Source of the DNA: UBA5448 sp045536965
GTDB taxonomy: Bacteria > Bacillota > Clostridia > Oscillospirales > SIG627
Length of the DNA: 64,000 nt
Direction: 5' to 3'
Assembly (NCBI GenBank): GCA_045536965.1
Contig: JAZSON010000009.1
Coordinates: forward strand, 1-64,000
Positions 54,587-64,000 of this stretch are shown in pieces. The translations under genes and the position numbers were made by a program. Within the stretch, counting starts at the first letter, position 1, and the number at the start of each line of letters is the position of its first letter. The notes beneath the pieces were generated by a model, which did no database searches, was not told the DNA's origin, and saw nothing but the letters and a program-made list of their open reading frames with translations.

Positions 54587-57500
54587 ATGTCCGGATTCGC
54601 GCATCTGCATCTCCATACCGAATATTCTTTGCTCGATGGCGCGTGTCGCATCGACAAGCTTTTTTCGCGCGCAAAAGAACTCGGACAAACCGCCGTTGCC
54701 ATCACCGATCACGGCGTTCTTTTCGGTGTAGTTGACTTTTATAAAGAAGCCAAAAAACACGGCATCCATCCCGTCATCGGCTGTGAAATTTATATGGCGC
54801 CGCGCTCTCGTTTTGATAAAACCACCCTTGATCGCGAATACGATCATTTAATACTCCTTGCCAAAAATCAAACAGGTTATCAAAATCTCATTAAAATCGT
54901 CTCTCTGGCCTATACCGAAGGTTTTTACAGTAAACCCCGTGCCGATTTTGAACTGCTGGAAACTCATAGCGAAGGCCTGATCGCCTTATCGGCCTGTATG
55001 GTTGGCGCAGTATCCCGCGCCGTAAAGGATGGAGAATATGATAAAGCCAAAACGATCGTTTTAAAGCACAAAGCAATATTTGGAAAAGACTATTATCTGG
55101 AATTACAAGATCATGGCTACGATGAAGATAAGATCATTTGCGATGGACTTAGACAACTTTCCAAAGATTGCGATGTCCCCTTGGTTGCTACCAACGACGT
55201 CCATTATTTAAACCGCGAAGATGCACGCGCACAAGCCACCCTCATGTGTATCCAAACCAATACACATTTAGCCGATGGCAGACCCTTCGGTTTTGAAACC
55301 GATGAATTTTATTTAAAAAGCGAGGAAGAAATGCTCTCGCTTTTCCCCAATGATCGCCAAGCCCTTGAAAATACCGTCAAAATAGCTGCATCCTGCCAAC
55401 TGGATTTTGATTTTTCCACCACCCACCTCCCCACCTTTTCACTCCCCGCAGGGCAAACCGAGCAAGGTTATCTGCGATCACTTGCATTTGAAGGGCTTGC
55501 CGATCGTAATATTGATACCCCCCTCTATCGCGAACGTCTTGAATTTGAACTTAAAACCGTGGAAGAAATGGGGTTTTCTTCATACTTTCTCATCGTTTGG
55601 GATTTTGTGCGCTTTGCGCGCAGTCAAGGCATATACGTCGGTCCCGGCCGTGGATCAGGTGCAGGCAGTTTAACCGCATATTGCTTAAACATCACACAAC
55701 TTGACCCGATAAAATACGGTTTGATTTTCGAAAGATTTCTCAATCCCGAACGAGTTACCATGCCTGACTTCGACATAGACTTTTGTTACGAACGTCGCGG
55801 TGAGGTCATCCGCTATGTCAACGAAAAATACGGCGAAGATCATGTAGCGCAAATCGTCACATTCAACACCATGGCTGCCCGCGCCGTCATCCGCGATGTC
55901 GGTCGCGCATTGGACGTTCCATACGCGGCGGTAGAAAAAATCGCCAAACGAATTCCCCGTGTTTTAAACATTACGCTTGCCGAAGTGTTGGAAAATGATA
56001 AACAGCTTGCAGAGGATATTCAAAACGATCCTGCGTTAAAGGATATGTTTTTCATCGCCCAACAACTCGAGGGTATGCCGCGTCACGCTTCCACCCACGC
56101 TGCAGGTGTCGTTGTGACCGACCGTCCTGTCAGTGAGTATGTACCTCTTTGCACCACACGCGATGCCACGGTAACCCAATTTACCATGAACACCATCGCC
56201 GATCTCGGTCTTTTAAAAATTGACTTTTTAGCCCTTCGCTACTTGACAATACTCCGAGATGCCGTTTTGGAAATCCAAAAAACAGCCCCCTCATTTACCA
56301 TAGATTCCATTCCCGATACCGATCAAAAAACCTTTGAGATGCTCTGCGCAGGCCATACCGCAGGACTTTTCCAAATTGAATCGGGCGGCATGACCAATCT
56401 CATACTCCAAATGAAGCCTGAGAATGTCGAAGACATCATCGCCGCCATCGCCCTCTATCGACCCGGTCCGATGGAATCGATTCCAAAATATTTAAAAAAC
56501 CGCCGTAACCCAAATAACATTGTTTATACCCTTCCGCCGCTTCAAGATATCCTCTCTGTCACCTACGGTTGTGTCATTTATCAAGAACAAGTCATGGAAA
56601 TCTTCCGACGCATCGCAGGTTATACCTACGGCAGAGCCGATGTGGTACGTCGCGCCATGAGTAAAAAGAAGCGTGCGGAGATGGAAAAGGAAAGAAGTGT
56701 CTTTTTAGACGGCGCCAAAAAGAATGGATTTGATACCGCATTGGCAGAACAGCTGTTCAACAGTATGTCCGAATTTGCAAATTACGCCTTCAACAAATCC
56801 CACGCCGCATGTTACGGTATCTTTGCATACCGCACCGCTTATTTAAAATGTCACTATCCCGCGGCATACATGGCCGCCCTTCTTACCTCCCAACTTGACA
56901 ACGGCCGCCTTTCGTATTATATCGCCGATTGTCAGAAAAACGGTGTGCCTGTTCTCCCCCCCGATATCAACAAAAGTGAAGTCCGTTTTTCCGTGGAAAA
57001 CGGACAAATACGCTTCGGTCTTTTAGCCATCAAAAATGTAGGCGAGCAGTTTTTAAAATCCATTATCAACGCTCGCAAAGACCGCCCATTTACATCCTTT
57101 GCCGATTTTTTGGAACGCATGCACAGCCGTGATCTTAACCGCAAAATGGTAGAATCTCTTATCTGCGCAGGCGCTTTTGATTCCTTTGGTGTTCCCCGCA
57201 ATGTCTTGCTTGCCGTATGTGACAACGCCCTTGAAAACCTTTCCAGAATACAGCACCAAGCCATAGACGGACAGATGGATCTGTTCTCGTCAAACGGTAC
57301 CCAAATGCTCACCATCCAATACCCCACCCTCCCGCCGTTAAGCGAGGAAGATCGACTCAAAATGGAAAAAGAGGTACTCGGTGTATATACCACGGGACAT
57401 CCTCTATATGCTTACAGCGAACAAGCAAAAGCCTTGAATGTCACATCACTATCCGCCTTCGGAGACGAGGAGAACACAACCACCCTTACAGAGGGAGGGG

Positions 57501-58018
57501 CAGTGCGTGTATTGGCTATGGTAATCGGTACCAAGTCCATTCGCACAAAAAGCGGAGAAAAAATGTGCTTTTTGCAGTTGGAAGATCTAACAGGCGAAGC
57601 CGAGGGTGTGGTTTTCCCGAAACTCTTTGAAGCCAACGCGCCACTCCTCAAAGAAGGCAGTGTTCTTCTTTTGTCGGGCGAAGTATCTCAAAAAGATGAT
57701 AAGTCCACACTTATCATAAAAACAATCCAAACGCCCGACGTGAAAATCAAAAATCCTCCCCTCCAACCCCTAAATAATCCAAAAATTGAGAAAAATCAAA
57801 AAATCTACTTGCGTTTATCTTCAAAAAGAGATAAAATATATAATAAATTGGTTGCATTGTTGTCCATTTTTGAAGGCAACTGCCCTGTCGTTTTCTATTA
57901 TACCGACACAGCGGAATACGACGCAAGCTCTCATTTTGCAATCAATCTCACCCCCAACCTCCTTTGTCATCTGACCGATTTATTGGGAAAAGAAAACGTA
58001 CACATCAAGTCGGTATGA
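54587..58018 (+). CDS. dnaE: DNA polymerase III alpha subunit, DnaE
   Basis: 1143 residues. The N-terminal PHP domain starts HLHLHTEYSLLDGA. The polymerase core has PGRGSGAGSL and the catalytic Asp pair in MPDFDIDF. The (HhH)2 region and an OB domain near the C-terminus (about 960-1060) follow. Firmicutes normally carry PolC as well, so this may be the primer-extending DnaE. That cannot be decided from this window. AAAAGGAGG precedes the ATG. Confidence 0.97.
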   Translation: MSGFAHLHLHTEYSLLDGACRIDKLFSRAKELGQTAVAITDHGVLFGVVDFYKEAKKHGIHPVIGCEIYMAPRSRFDKTTLDREYDHLILLAKNQTGYQNLIKIVSLAYTEGFYSKPRADFELLETHSEGLIALSACMVGAVSRAVKDGEYDKAKTIVLKHKAIFGKDYYLELQDHGYDEDKIICDGLRQLSKDCDVPLVATNDVHYLNREDARAQATLMCIQTNTHLADGRPFGFETDEFYLKSEEEMLSLFPNDRQALENTVKIAASCQLDFDFSTTHLPTFSLPAGQTEQGYLRSLAFEGLADRNIDTPLYRERLEFELKTVEEMGFSSYFLIVWDFVRFARSQGIYVGPGRGSGAGSLTAYCLNITQLDPIKYGLIFERFLNPERVTMPDFDIDFCYERRGEVIRYVNEKYGEDHVAQIVTFNTMAARAVIRDVGRALDVPYAAVEKIAKRIPRVLNITLAEVLENDKQLAEDIQNDPALKDMFFIAQQLEGMPRHASTHAAGVVVTDRPVSEYVPLCTTRDATVTQFTMNTIADLGLLKIDFLALRYLTILRDAVLEIQKTAPSFTIDSIPDTDQKTFEMLCAGHTAGLFQIESGGMTNLILQMKPENVEDIIAAIALYRPGPMESIPKYLKNRRNPNNIVYTLPPLQDILSVTYGCVIYQEQVMEIFRRIAGYTYGRADVVRRAMSKKKRAEMEKERSVFLDGAKKNGFDTALAEQLFNSMSEFANYAFNKSHAACYGIFAYRTAYLKCHYPAAYMAALLTSQLDNGRLSYYIADCQKNGVPVLPPDINKSEVRFSVENGQIRFGLLAIKNVGEQFLKSIINARKDRPFTSFADFLERMHSRDLNRKMVESLICAGAFDSFGVPRNVLLAVCDNALENLSRIQHQAIDGQMDLFSSNGTQMLTIQYPTLPPLSEEDRLKMEKEVLGVYTTGHPLYAYSEQAKALNVTSLSAFGDEENTTTLTEGGAVRVLAMVIGTKSIRTKSGEKMCFLQLEDLTGEAEGVVFPKLFEANAPLLKEGSVLLLSGEVSQKDDKSTLIIKTIQTPDVKIKNPPLQPLNNPKIEKNQKIYLRLSSKRDKIYNKLVALLSIFEGNCPVVFYYTDTAEYDASSHFAINLTPNLLCHLTDLLGKENVHIKSV

Positions 58019-58035
58019 AAGGATTGCATTAAAAC

Positions 58036-60624
58036 ATGAAAAACACCGAAAACAAAAAGAACACCGAAAACAAATCACCGAAAAGTTATCCTTTTTGGTC
58101 GATTGTCAGAAGAATCACAAAGACATTGTCCATGTATGCTTTGCGCATCTTAACCTATTCCGTCAATATTTTTCTGACCGTGTTGTTAATCGGTATCGTG
58201 GCGGGCTCCATTATGGCCGCCGCACTTGCCATTTATTGCAATGAGCATGTCGATGCCACCTTCGATTACGAGGATTTGCATTTGGATCTGGATGAAACAA
58301 CCACCCTTTATTACCAAGACGATGCGGGTAATTGGATCGAACTCGAGGAAGACAGACTGCACGGCGAAGAAAACCGCCTTTGGATCTCTTTTGAAGAAAT
58401 GCCCAAGCACCTCTATCAGGCATTTGTTGCCATAGAAGACAAGCGTTTCTTTACTCACAACGGTGTCGATGTCCGCCGCACACTGGGTGCGTTTTTAGGA
58501 TTTGCCACAGGTAACGATTCCTATGGCGGCTCCACCATCACCCAACAGTTGATTAAGAACACAACCGGCGAAGACGATGTCACCATTCAAAGAAAAATCC
58601 AAGAAATCTTGCGCGCCATGGACTTAGAAACGAGAAAAACAAAAGAAGAAATTCTTGAAATGTATCTCAACACCATTTACCTGTCGCAAGGCTGTTATGG
58701 CGTAAGAACCGCCGCTAAAGAATATTTCAACAAAGAAGTTAAAGATCTCACCTTGGTCGAATGTGCCGCCTTGGCTGCCATTCCTCAATTCCCCACCCGT
58801 TGGGATCCCAAACAAAATCCTGCGGGTAACAAAGAGCGCAGAGATGTTATCCTCAAAGAAATGTATAATCAAGGCATCATTTCCGAAGAGGAGTTTAATA
58901 CCGCAAAAGAAACAGAGCTTGTTTTGGCAACCGAAACAGACGAAACAGCCTCCACCATTCACAGCTACTACATCGACACCGTTATTAACGATGTTCTTTC
59001 CGATCTTCAAACCGAGCTTGGTTATACCGAAACCATGGCATACCGCTTGCTTTATTCCGGTGGCTTAAAAATATACACCTGCCTGAAACCGGATGTCCAA
59101 AACGCTTTGGAAGAGGTATATGAAAACGCTCTCGAAACCATCTACAAAGCCGAAGGCAAGAAGGTTCCCGCCGTTGGTGTGGCTCCGCAATCCGCCATAT
59201 CGGTCGTAGATAACCAAACGGGCTATCTTGTTGGCGTAGTCGGTGGTGTGGGAAAAAAAGAAACCGCCCGCGGCTTTAACCGCGCCACAATGGCTGAGCG
59301 TCAGCCGGGTTCCGCCATCAAACCTCTCTCGGTTTATTCCACCGCCATTGAGCAAGGCCTCATCTCCTATGGTTCTGCCTACGAAGATACTCCCGCCATG
59401 TATAAAGACGGAAGCCCCTATCCCAAAAACTCCAATACAACAGGCTCTTTTTCAGGCCGAACCACCATTGTCCAAGCGGTCAAGAGTTCTTACAATACCA
59501 TTCCCATGAAGCTTTTGATCCAAATGACACCAGAATATTTGTTCGACTTCATGACCAACAAATACCGCTTTACGACATTGGTGTATAGCGAAACCACCCG
59601 CACGGGCACCGTTGTCAGCGACCTTGGTCTTTCCTCTCTTTCTTTGGGCGGTCTGACCTACGGTGTCACAACTCGCGAAATGACCCAAGCCTACGCCACC
59701 TTCCCCAACAATGGCACTTTCCGCGAGGCCATCAGTTATCAATACATTGAAAACAAGGACGGCGATATCCTGATTACCAACGTACAGGAAACCGAACAAA
59801 TCCTTTCGGAAGAAACTGCCTTCTCTATCAATGAACTCCTCATGGGTGTTGTCAGCGGCGGTACAGGCTCCAAAATTAACAAAACATTCCGTAAAAATCT
59901 CAATCAACAGGTTGCAGGCAAAACAGGTACAACCAATGATAGTAAAGACCTTTACTTTGCAGGTTATACCCCTTATTACACCGCGGCTGTTTGGTTTGGA
60001 TACGATAAACCGAAATCTCTCGGAAAATTCTCCACCTCCCCCGCCCTTACCCTTTGGTCTGAATCCATGAAGGCTATACATCAGAATATCATTGACGAAA
60101 CCCCGAGCAAAGATCGCCTCACCTTCGCATCCATGAGCAGCATGGTCAAGGTTAAGGTGTGCAAACTTTCGGGTCTCAAAGCCTCCGCCCATTGCCAACA
60201 CGATCCGCGTGGCTCTCAGGTCATCTCCACCTATTTCAATGTTTCCAAACAACCCAAAACCGAATGTGACCTCCATGTACCCGTCAAATGGTGTACCGTA
60301 TCAAAATCCATCGCAGGCCCCAATTGCCCCGAAGAATCCTGCAAGGAAATCGCCCTAATCAAAATGACCGTTCCCGAGCGATATTTTGAGACAAACATCA
60401 AAATCACCGATGCGCAATATGTCTACATGGATGTTCCCGAAAACTACGTTTACCCCACCGATACCACAAAAGCTTTCTTTATAAACCTCTATCCGCCGAA
60501 CCGTTATCCGGGTTATACCCCCAGTGTCAGCCGTCCCGTCAACAGCTTCTGTGTGGAGCACAATGCAACCTTGACCCAGGACAACGGCAGTTATCAGCGG
60601 CCTGCTGCGGTCAAAAGAAGTTAG
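58036..60624 (+). CDS. Class A penicillin-binding protein (glycosyltransferase/transpeptidase)
   Basis: 862 residues with a cytoplasmic N-terminus, one membrane helix (about 45-67), then the GT51 domain (EDKRFFTHNGVD and GGSTITQQLIKN) and the transpeptidase. The transpeptidase motifs are SAIK (in RQPGSAIKPLSVY), SYN and KTGT (AGKTGTTND). It polymerises and cross-links peptidoglycan outside the membrane. A C-terminal extension after the transpeptidase has paired Cys (CKLSGLKASAHC, CTVSKSIAGPNC). AAAGGA precedes the ATG. It ends 4 bases before tadA. Confidence 0.95.
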   Translation: MKNTENKKNTENKSPKSYPFWSIVRRITKTLSMYALRILTYSVNIFLTVLLIGIVAGSIMAAALAIYCNEHVDATFDYEDLHLDLDETTTLYYQDDAGNWIELEEDRLHGEENRLWISFEEMPKHLYQAFVAIEDKRFFTHNGVDVRRTLGAFLGFATGNDSYGGSTITQQLIKNTTGEDDVTIQRKIQEILRAMDLETRKTKEEILEMYLNTIYLSQGCYGVRTAAKEYFNKEVKDLTLVECAALAAIPQFPTRWDPKQNPAGNKERRDVILKEMYNQGIISEEEFNTAKETELVLATETDETASTIHSYYIDTVINDVLSDLQTELGYTETMAYRLLYSGGLKIYTCLKPDVQNALEEVYENALETIYKAEGKKVPAVGVAPQSAISVVDNQTGYLVGVVGGVGKKETARGFNRATMAERQPGSAIKPLSVYSTAIEQGLISYGSAYEDTPAMYKDGSPYPKNSNTTGSFSGRTTIVQAVKSSYNTIPMKLLIQMTPEYLFDFMTNKYRFTTLVYSETTRTGTVVSDLGLSSLSLGGLTYGVTTREMTQAYATFPNNGTFREAISYQYIENKDGDILITNVQETEQILSEETAFSINELLMGVVSGGTGSKINKTFRKNLNQQVAGKTGTTNDSKDLYFAGYTPYYTAAVWFGYDKPKSLGKFSTSPALTLWSESMKAIHQNIIDETPSKDRLTFASMSSMVKVKVCKLSGLKASAHCQHDPRGSQVISTYFNVSKQPKTECDLHVPVKWCTVSKSIAGPNCPEESCKEIALIKMTVPERYFETNIKITDAQYVYMDVPENYVYPTDTTKAFFINLYPPNRYPGYTPSVSRPVNSFCVEHNATLTQDNGSYQRPAAVKRS

Positions 60625-60628
60625 TACA

Positions 60629-61132
60629 ATGGAAGTTAAGAGCTATTCCTCTACCGATCTTCATTTCATGCACTTAGCACTCCTCCAAGCCAAAAGGGCT
60701 TATGATCAAGGCGAAGTGCCTGTTGGGGCCATCATTGTAAAAGATGGCAAGGTAATAGCGCGTGCATACAATCGGCGCGAAACCAAAAAGAATGCCCTTC
60801 GTCATGCAGAGCTCGATGCAATCGATAAAGCATGTAAAAAGCTTGGCGGCTGGCGACTCTTTGATTGCGATCTGTATGTAACACTTGAACCCTGTCCGAT
60901 GTGTGCAGGCGCAATCGTCAACGCACGCATCCGTCGTGTGATTTTCGGTGCAAGTGATACAAAAGCGGGTGCATTCGGAAGTGTTCTCAATCTCAACGAC
61001 TTCCCACTGAACCATCATCCGCAAATCATCGATGGTGTTGAAAATGAAAAGTGCAGTCGAATTCTTACGGATTTTTTCAAAACACTTCGGCAAAAACAGC
61101 AAAACGAAAAAAAACAAACAACCATGCAATAA
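60629..61132 (+). CDS. tadA: tRNA-specific adenosine deaminase
   Basis: 167 residues. Zinc motif HAELDAI (His and catalytic Glu) and PCPMCAGAI. It converts A34 of tRNA-Arg(ACG) to inosine, and that tRNA is encoded at 40862-40938. The C-terminus is a Gln/Lys-rich tail. It follows the PBP gene without its own strong ribosome binding site. Confidence 0.95.
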   Translation: MEVKSYSSTDLHFMHLALLQAKRAYDQGEVPVGAIIVKDGKVIARAYNRRETKKNALRHAELDAIDKACKKLGGWRLFDCDLYVTLEPCPMCAGAIVNARIRRVIFGASDTKAGAFGSVLNLNDFPLNHHPQIIDGVENEKCSRILTDFFKTLRQKQQNEKKQTTMQ

Positions 61133-61137
61133 CCTAA

Positions 61138-61178
61138 AATGGGAAACAGTGCACAACTGTTTCCCATTATTTTTGTGC
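61138..61178 (+). terminator. Terminator after tadA
   Basis: Arms AATGGGAAACAGT and ACTGTTTCCCATT around GCACA are followed by ATTTTTG, directly after the tadA stop. It ends the long run of plus-strand genes. Confidence 0.85.
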
Positions 61179-61208
61179 ATATTTCACCCAAACTTTTTAC
61201 CAATTCCC

Positions 61209-61237
61209 TTGACTGTGGAGAATGATACTGTTAAAAT
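61209..61237 (+). promoter_or_regulatory. Promoter of the heparinase-like gene
   Basis: TTGACT (61209-61214), a 17-base spacer and TAAAAT (61232-61237), 33 bases before the ATG. AAAGGA is the ribosome binding site. Confidence 0.75.
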
Positions 61238-61269
61238 AAAAATAAGTATATCAAAGAAAGGATAAAGCC

Positions 61270-64000
61270 ATGAAACGATTACTTGCACTTGTATTGACAT
61301 TCATATTCGTACTTTCGATTTTACCCGCGTCTTTGGGTTCTTTGTCGGTATTTGCAAAAGAAAAAACACCGATCAAAACCCAAGGCACCATTTACACCAC
61401 TGAAATGATTGCTACAGCCAGAGAAAATATTTCCAAATACGACTGGGCAAAAACCACGTCGGTCGCTTTTGCAAAAAAAGCCGATGCTTTTATGGAAAAA
61501 AGCTTTGCCGATGTGGTATCGTTGATCCCGTCCGAAGAATTGTGGCGCAGTTATTATGTGAACAACTCTGACGGATGCCCCAACTGTGGCATGGAAAACT
61601 ACAACAATGGTAATCAGTACGCTTGGAGCTACGATAACCCTTGGAAGGTCACCTGCCCCACTTGTAAAATGGTCTTCCCTGCCAATGACTTTGAGAGTTA
61701 CTATAAAAGTGGTTTAGATGAAAACGGTAACTTCCATCATAAAAATGCAGACAAATCTTTACTTGTGAACACACTTTATCCCGATAAACCCAAAGATTGG
61801 TGTGTCGATGACGGCAAAGGAATGGTCAACGAAAAAGGTCAAGTATTTTCTGCGATCGGTTACTGTGTCAACAGACTTTGGTATCAAGCGTTTAACATCC
61901 TCAACTATACAACCCCTGCTTATCTCTACACAGGACAACAAAAATACGCCGATTTCTCCATCGTTATCCTCGACCGCATGGCCGATCTCTACCCCAAAAT
62001 GGATGTCCTTTATGAACAGACCCATCCCCACTATATGTCATCCAACGGCGGCTCTGCAGGCAAAGGTAAAATTTTTGGTAAAATAGAAGAAGCCAACTAT
62101 GCAAAATATTTTGCCATGTATTACGATGCTGTTTTTACAGCCTTCCCCTCCATGTCCGCCGACACTCTCAACTTCATTAACTCCTATTCGCGCATTAAAA
62201 AAGCCGATTATAATGAGATCATGTACAATGTTGAGCAAGGTCTTATTATGCAGATCTTCCCCAATATCAAAAATGGCAACATTAATGGTAACATGGGTAT
62301 GCAGCAAAACGTACTCGCTACCACGGCAAAATGTATCGATGATGTAGAATATACAAAACCCTGGCTTGATTTCGTTTTCCAATCGGGTAACGGCGGTACA
62401 ACGGGCGGTAACATGAATAACCTCCTCGTTGACATCATTGACCGAGACGGTATGGGCAACGAGGCCGCTCCCAGTTACAACTCGGGTTGGCTTTCCAACT
62501 TTATCGGTGTCGCCGATACCCTTCGAGGCTACACCATCAAAAACACCAACATATCTTACGATATGTACAACAACCCCAAATTCAAGAAAATGTTCCTCGG
62601 CATGTATAACCTTTTGATCTCCGACGCCTTCACACCCCACATCGGCGACACCGCCCAAACAGGTGATCAAAACAATTATGCCAAGGTCGAATATATACTC
62701 TCCGCCTATGATGTTTATGGTGACTATGTCTATGCGCAGGCAATTTATGATTTATTAGATGGCGATGTATCTGGACTGAACACGGGAATTTACACAAAAA
62801 ATCCCGAGGCAATCCGCACAAAAATCTTGAATGACATCGAAAAATACGGTGAGTATGTTCCTTCTTCTTTCACCCTCAGCGGCTACGGCTTTACCGCCCT
62901 CAAAAACCGCGGTACTGTTATATCCAACGGCGAGACACCCATTGAAAATGCCGTACTTAAACCCGCTGATTTGACATTCTCTCAAGATGATGGTATCACC
63001 TTTGCAAACGATCTTGTCTCATTCAAATCCAACAAATCAAAAACTGCCTTCCATATTGGTTTTTCTTGGGAATACATTGCCCAAACCTACGAATTAATTT
63101 TCAACATCGACAAAAGCAGCAAGGGCACCTTCAATGTATTTTTGGATGGTAAACTGGTACAAGAAAACATTTCAGCAGATAATATCGAAAACGTTTTCTT
63201 CAATAGAACCATTGTCCTTGAGCCCGGCTATCACTTGATTACTTTGGAAACAGTCAGCGAAGACTTTGCCCTGAACTTAAAAACGCTTTCGTTCTTCTTG
63301 CAAACCTCCACAGATTATAACGATAAATCTTCCAGCACATATGAAACCACTGTCGGTATATACGACGGCATGAACTATGGCCACGGTCACAAAGATGCGC
63401 TCAACCTCTTCTTGTACGCCTTTAACGTCGACCTTTCCCCTGATATGGGTACCCCCGAATACAAAAACTCCACCAACGCCCATCGTTTCCAGGTCGTAAA
63501 CTCAACCCTTTCGCACAACACTGTGGTAGTTGATGATTACTCGCAAAACGGAGAAATTCGCATTGGCAACACACTCCACTACGCTGATGGCGATTATGTC
63601 CAACTTGTTGACTTGGATGCTACTCCTGTGTACGCCCAATGCTCCCTTTACGCGCGCACGGTAGCTAACATTAAAATCAGCGAAACACAAAGCTATGTTC
63701 TTGATATTTTCCGCGTCAAGGGCGGCAACCAACACAAATATTCCTTCCACACCACACAAGCATCGGCGGTAGAAACGACCGGTCTTAATCTGATTAAACA
63801 AACCGATGAAAACGGCAATTTTGTCGGCACTTACGCCGGTTCATACATCCCCTTCGGCACGGTCGATGCCAACGGCGGCACCTTGCATAATACTACGGGT
63901 TACCAGTGGTACACCAATGTTGAAAAGGATCAAACCCCGTCCGGCCAATTCTCCTTTGATTGGACTCTGGATGATGTATACAAATATGCCACCAATCTTC
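61270..64000 (+). CDS. Exported heparinase II/III-like protein, partial at the 3' end
   Basis: 910 codons are open to the end of the window without a stop, so the gene continues beyond it. A signal peptide (about 1-31, ending VFA-KE) is followed by two CxxC motifs, GCPNCG and VTCPTCK, which probably bind zinc. A helical toroid region comes next (about 130-520), then the heparinase II/III beta domain with NYGHGHKDALNLFLYAF and SHNTVVVDD. The family includes lyases for heparin, heparan sulfate and alginate. The substrate is open. It is placed alone behind a promoter and likely acts outside the cell on uronic-acid-containing glycans. Confidence 0.82.
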   Translation, partial: MKRLLALVLTFIFVLSILPASLGSLSVFAKEKTPIKTQGTIYTTEMIATARENISKYDWAKTTSVAFAKKADAFMEKSFADVVSLIPSEELWRSYYVNNSDGCPNCGMENYNNGNQYAWSYDNPWKVTCPTCKMVFPANDFESYYKSGLDENGNFHHKNADKSLLVNTLYPDKPKDWCVDDGKGMVNEKGQVFSAIGYCVNRLWYQAFNILNYTTPAYLYTGQQKYADFSIVILDRMADLYPKMDVLYEQTHPHYMSSNGGSAGKGKIFGKIEEANYAKYFAMYYDAVFTAFPSMSADTLNFINSYSRIKKADYNEIMYNVEQGLIMQIFPNIKNGNINGNMGMQQNVLATTAKCIDDVEYTKPWLDFVFQSGNGGTTGGNMNNLLVDIIDRDGMGNEAAPSYNSGWLSNFIGVADTLRGYTIKNTNISYDMYNNPKFKKMFLGMYNLLISDAFTPHIGDTAQTGDQNNYAKVEYILSAYDVYGDYVYAQAIYDLLDGDVSGLNTGIYTKNPEAIRTKILNDIEKYGEYVPSSFTLSGYGFTALKNRGTVISNGETPIENAVLKPADLTFSQDDGITFANDLVSFKSNKSKTAFHIGFSWEYIAQTYELIFNIDKSSKGTFNVFLDGKLVQENISADNIENVFFNRTIVLEPGYHLITLETVSEDFALNLKTLSFFLQTSTDYNDKSSSTYETTVGIYDGMNYGHGHKDALNLFLYAFNVDLSPDMGTPEYKNSTNAHRFQVVNSTLSHNTVVVDDYSQNGEIRIGNTLHYADGDYVQLVDLDATPVYAQCSLYARTVANIKISETQSYVLDIFRVKGGNQHKYSFHTTQASAVETTGLNLIKQTDENGNFVGTYAGSYIPFGTVDANGGTLHNTTGYQWYTNVEKDQTPSGQFSFDWTLDDVYKYATNL

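Overview
The window looks like a chromosomal contig from a strictly anaerobic, low-to-mid GC Firmicute of the class Clostridia, probably a gut or rumen member of the Oscillospirales/Ruminococcaceae type. The evidence is a Gram-positive translation operon (rimP-nusA-rnpM-ylxQ-infB-rbfA-nrnA-truB), HPr kinase, a SpoIIM-like gene beside xerD, strong AAGGAGG-type ribosome binding sites, canonical TTGACA/TATAAT promoters with 17-base spacers, and exported proteins with dockerin, cohesin-like and heparinase domains. The species cannot be named from the sequence.

Layout. 1-12.6 kb: tRNA-Leu, a trigger-factor-like lipoprotein, typA, a PfkB sugar kinase, a GH99-like protein, the proline operon proB-proA-proC with its own promoter, a DUF624 membrane protein, xerD, a SpoIIM-like gene and a small lipoprotein. 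12.8-17.7 kb: a partner-switching cluster on the minus strand (PP2C phosphatase, RsbW-like kinase, single STAS protein, HD hydrolase, STAS-kinase fusion). 14.5-21.7 kb: a run of broken genes. Six consecutive coding units apart from the RsbW-like gene carry single-base indels and/or stops, and all four in-frame stops replace a likely Trp codon.

21.8-33.9 kb: a Gfo/Idh/MocA oxidoreductase, two tandem DppA-type D-aminopeptidases with a diaminopimelate-decarboxylase-like enzyme and a PrsA-like foldase, a P-loop ATPase, a GlmU-like nucleotidyltransferase, two amidohydrolases, an enolase-superfamily enzyme and YgiQ. 33.9-37.7 kb: a 1268-residue exported protein with four N-terminal repeats, two C39-like peptidase domains (one lacking its Cys), Fn3-like and cohesin-like domains and a terminal dockerin. 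37.9-40.8 kb: hprK, a ROK kinase and murB. 40.9-41.7 kb: tRNA-Arg(ACG), an array of short hairpins with conserved spacers, a DUF4288-like gene, and a second copy of the 43-base terminator found after the tRNA.

41.8-47.4 kb: a NodB-fold protein, a 2-hydroxyacid dehydrogenase, hisJ, a YtqA-like radical SAM protein, a HAD phosphatase and an MgtC-like protein. 47.4-61.2 kb: the rimP-to-truB operon followed by dnaE, a class A penicillin-binding protein and tadA. 61.2 kb to the end: a large exported heparinase II/III-like protein that runs off the window.

The most unusual parts are the partner-switching cluster with its STAS-kinase fusion and decay pattern, the hairpin array at 41.0-41.2 kb, and the dockerin/cohesin-like double-C39 protein.
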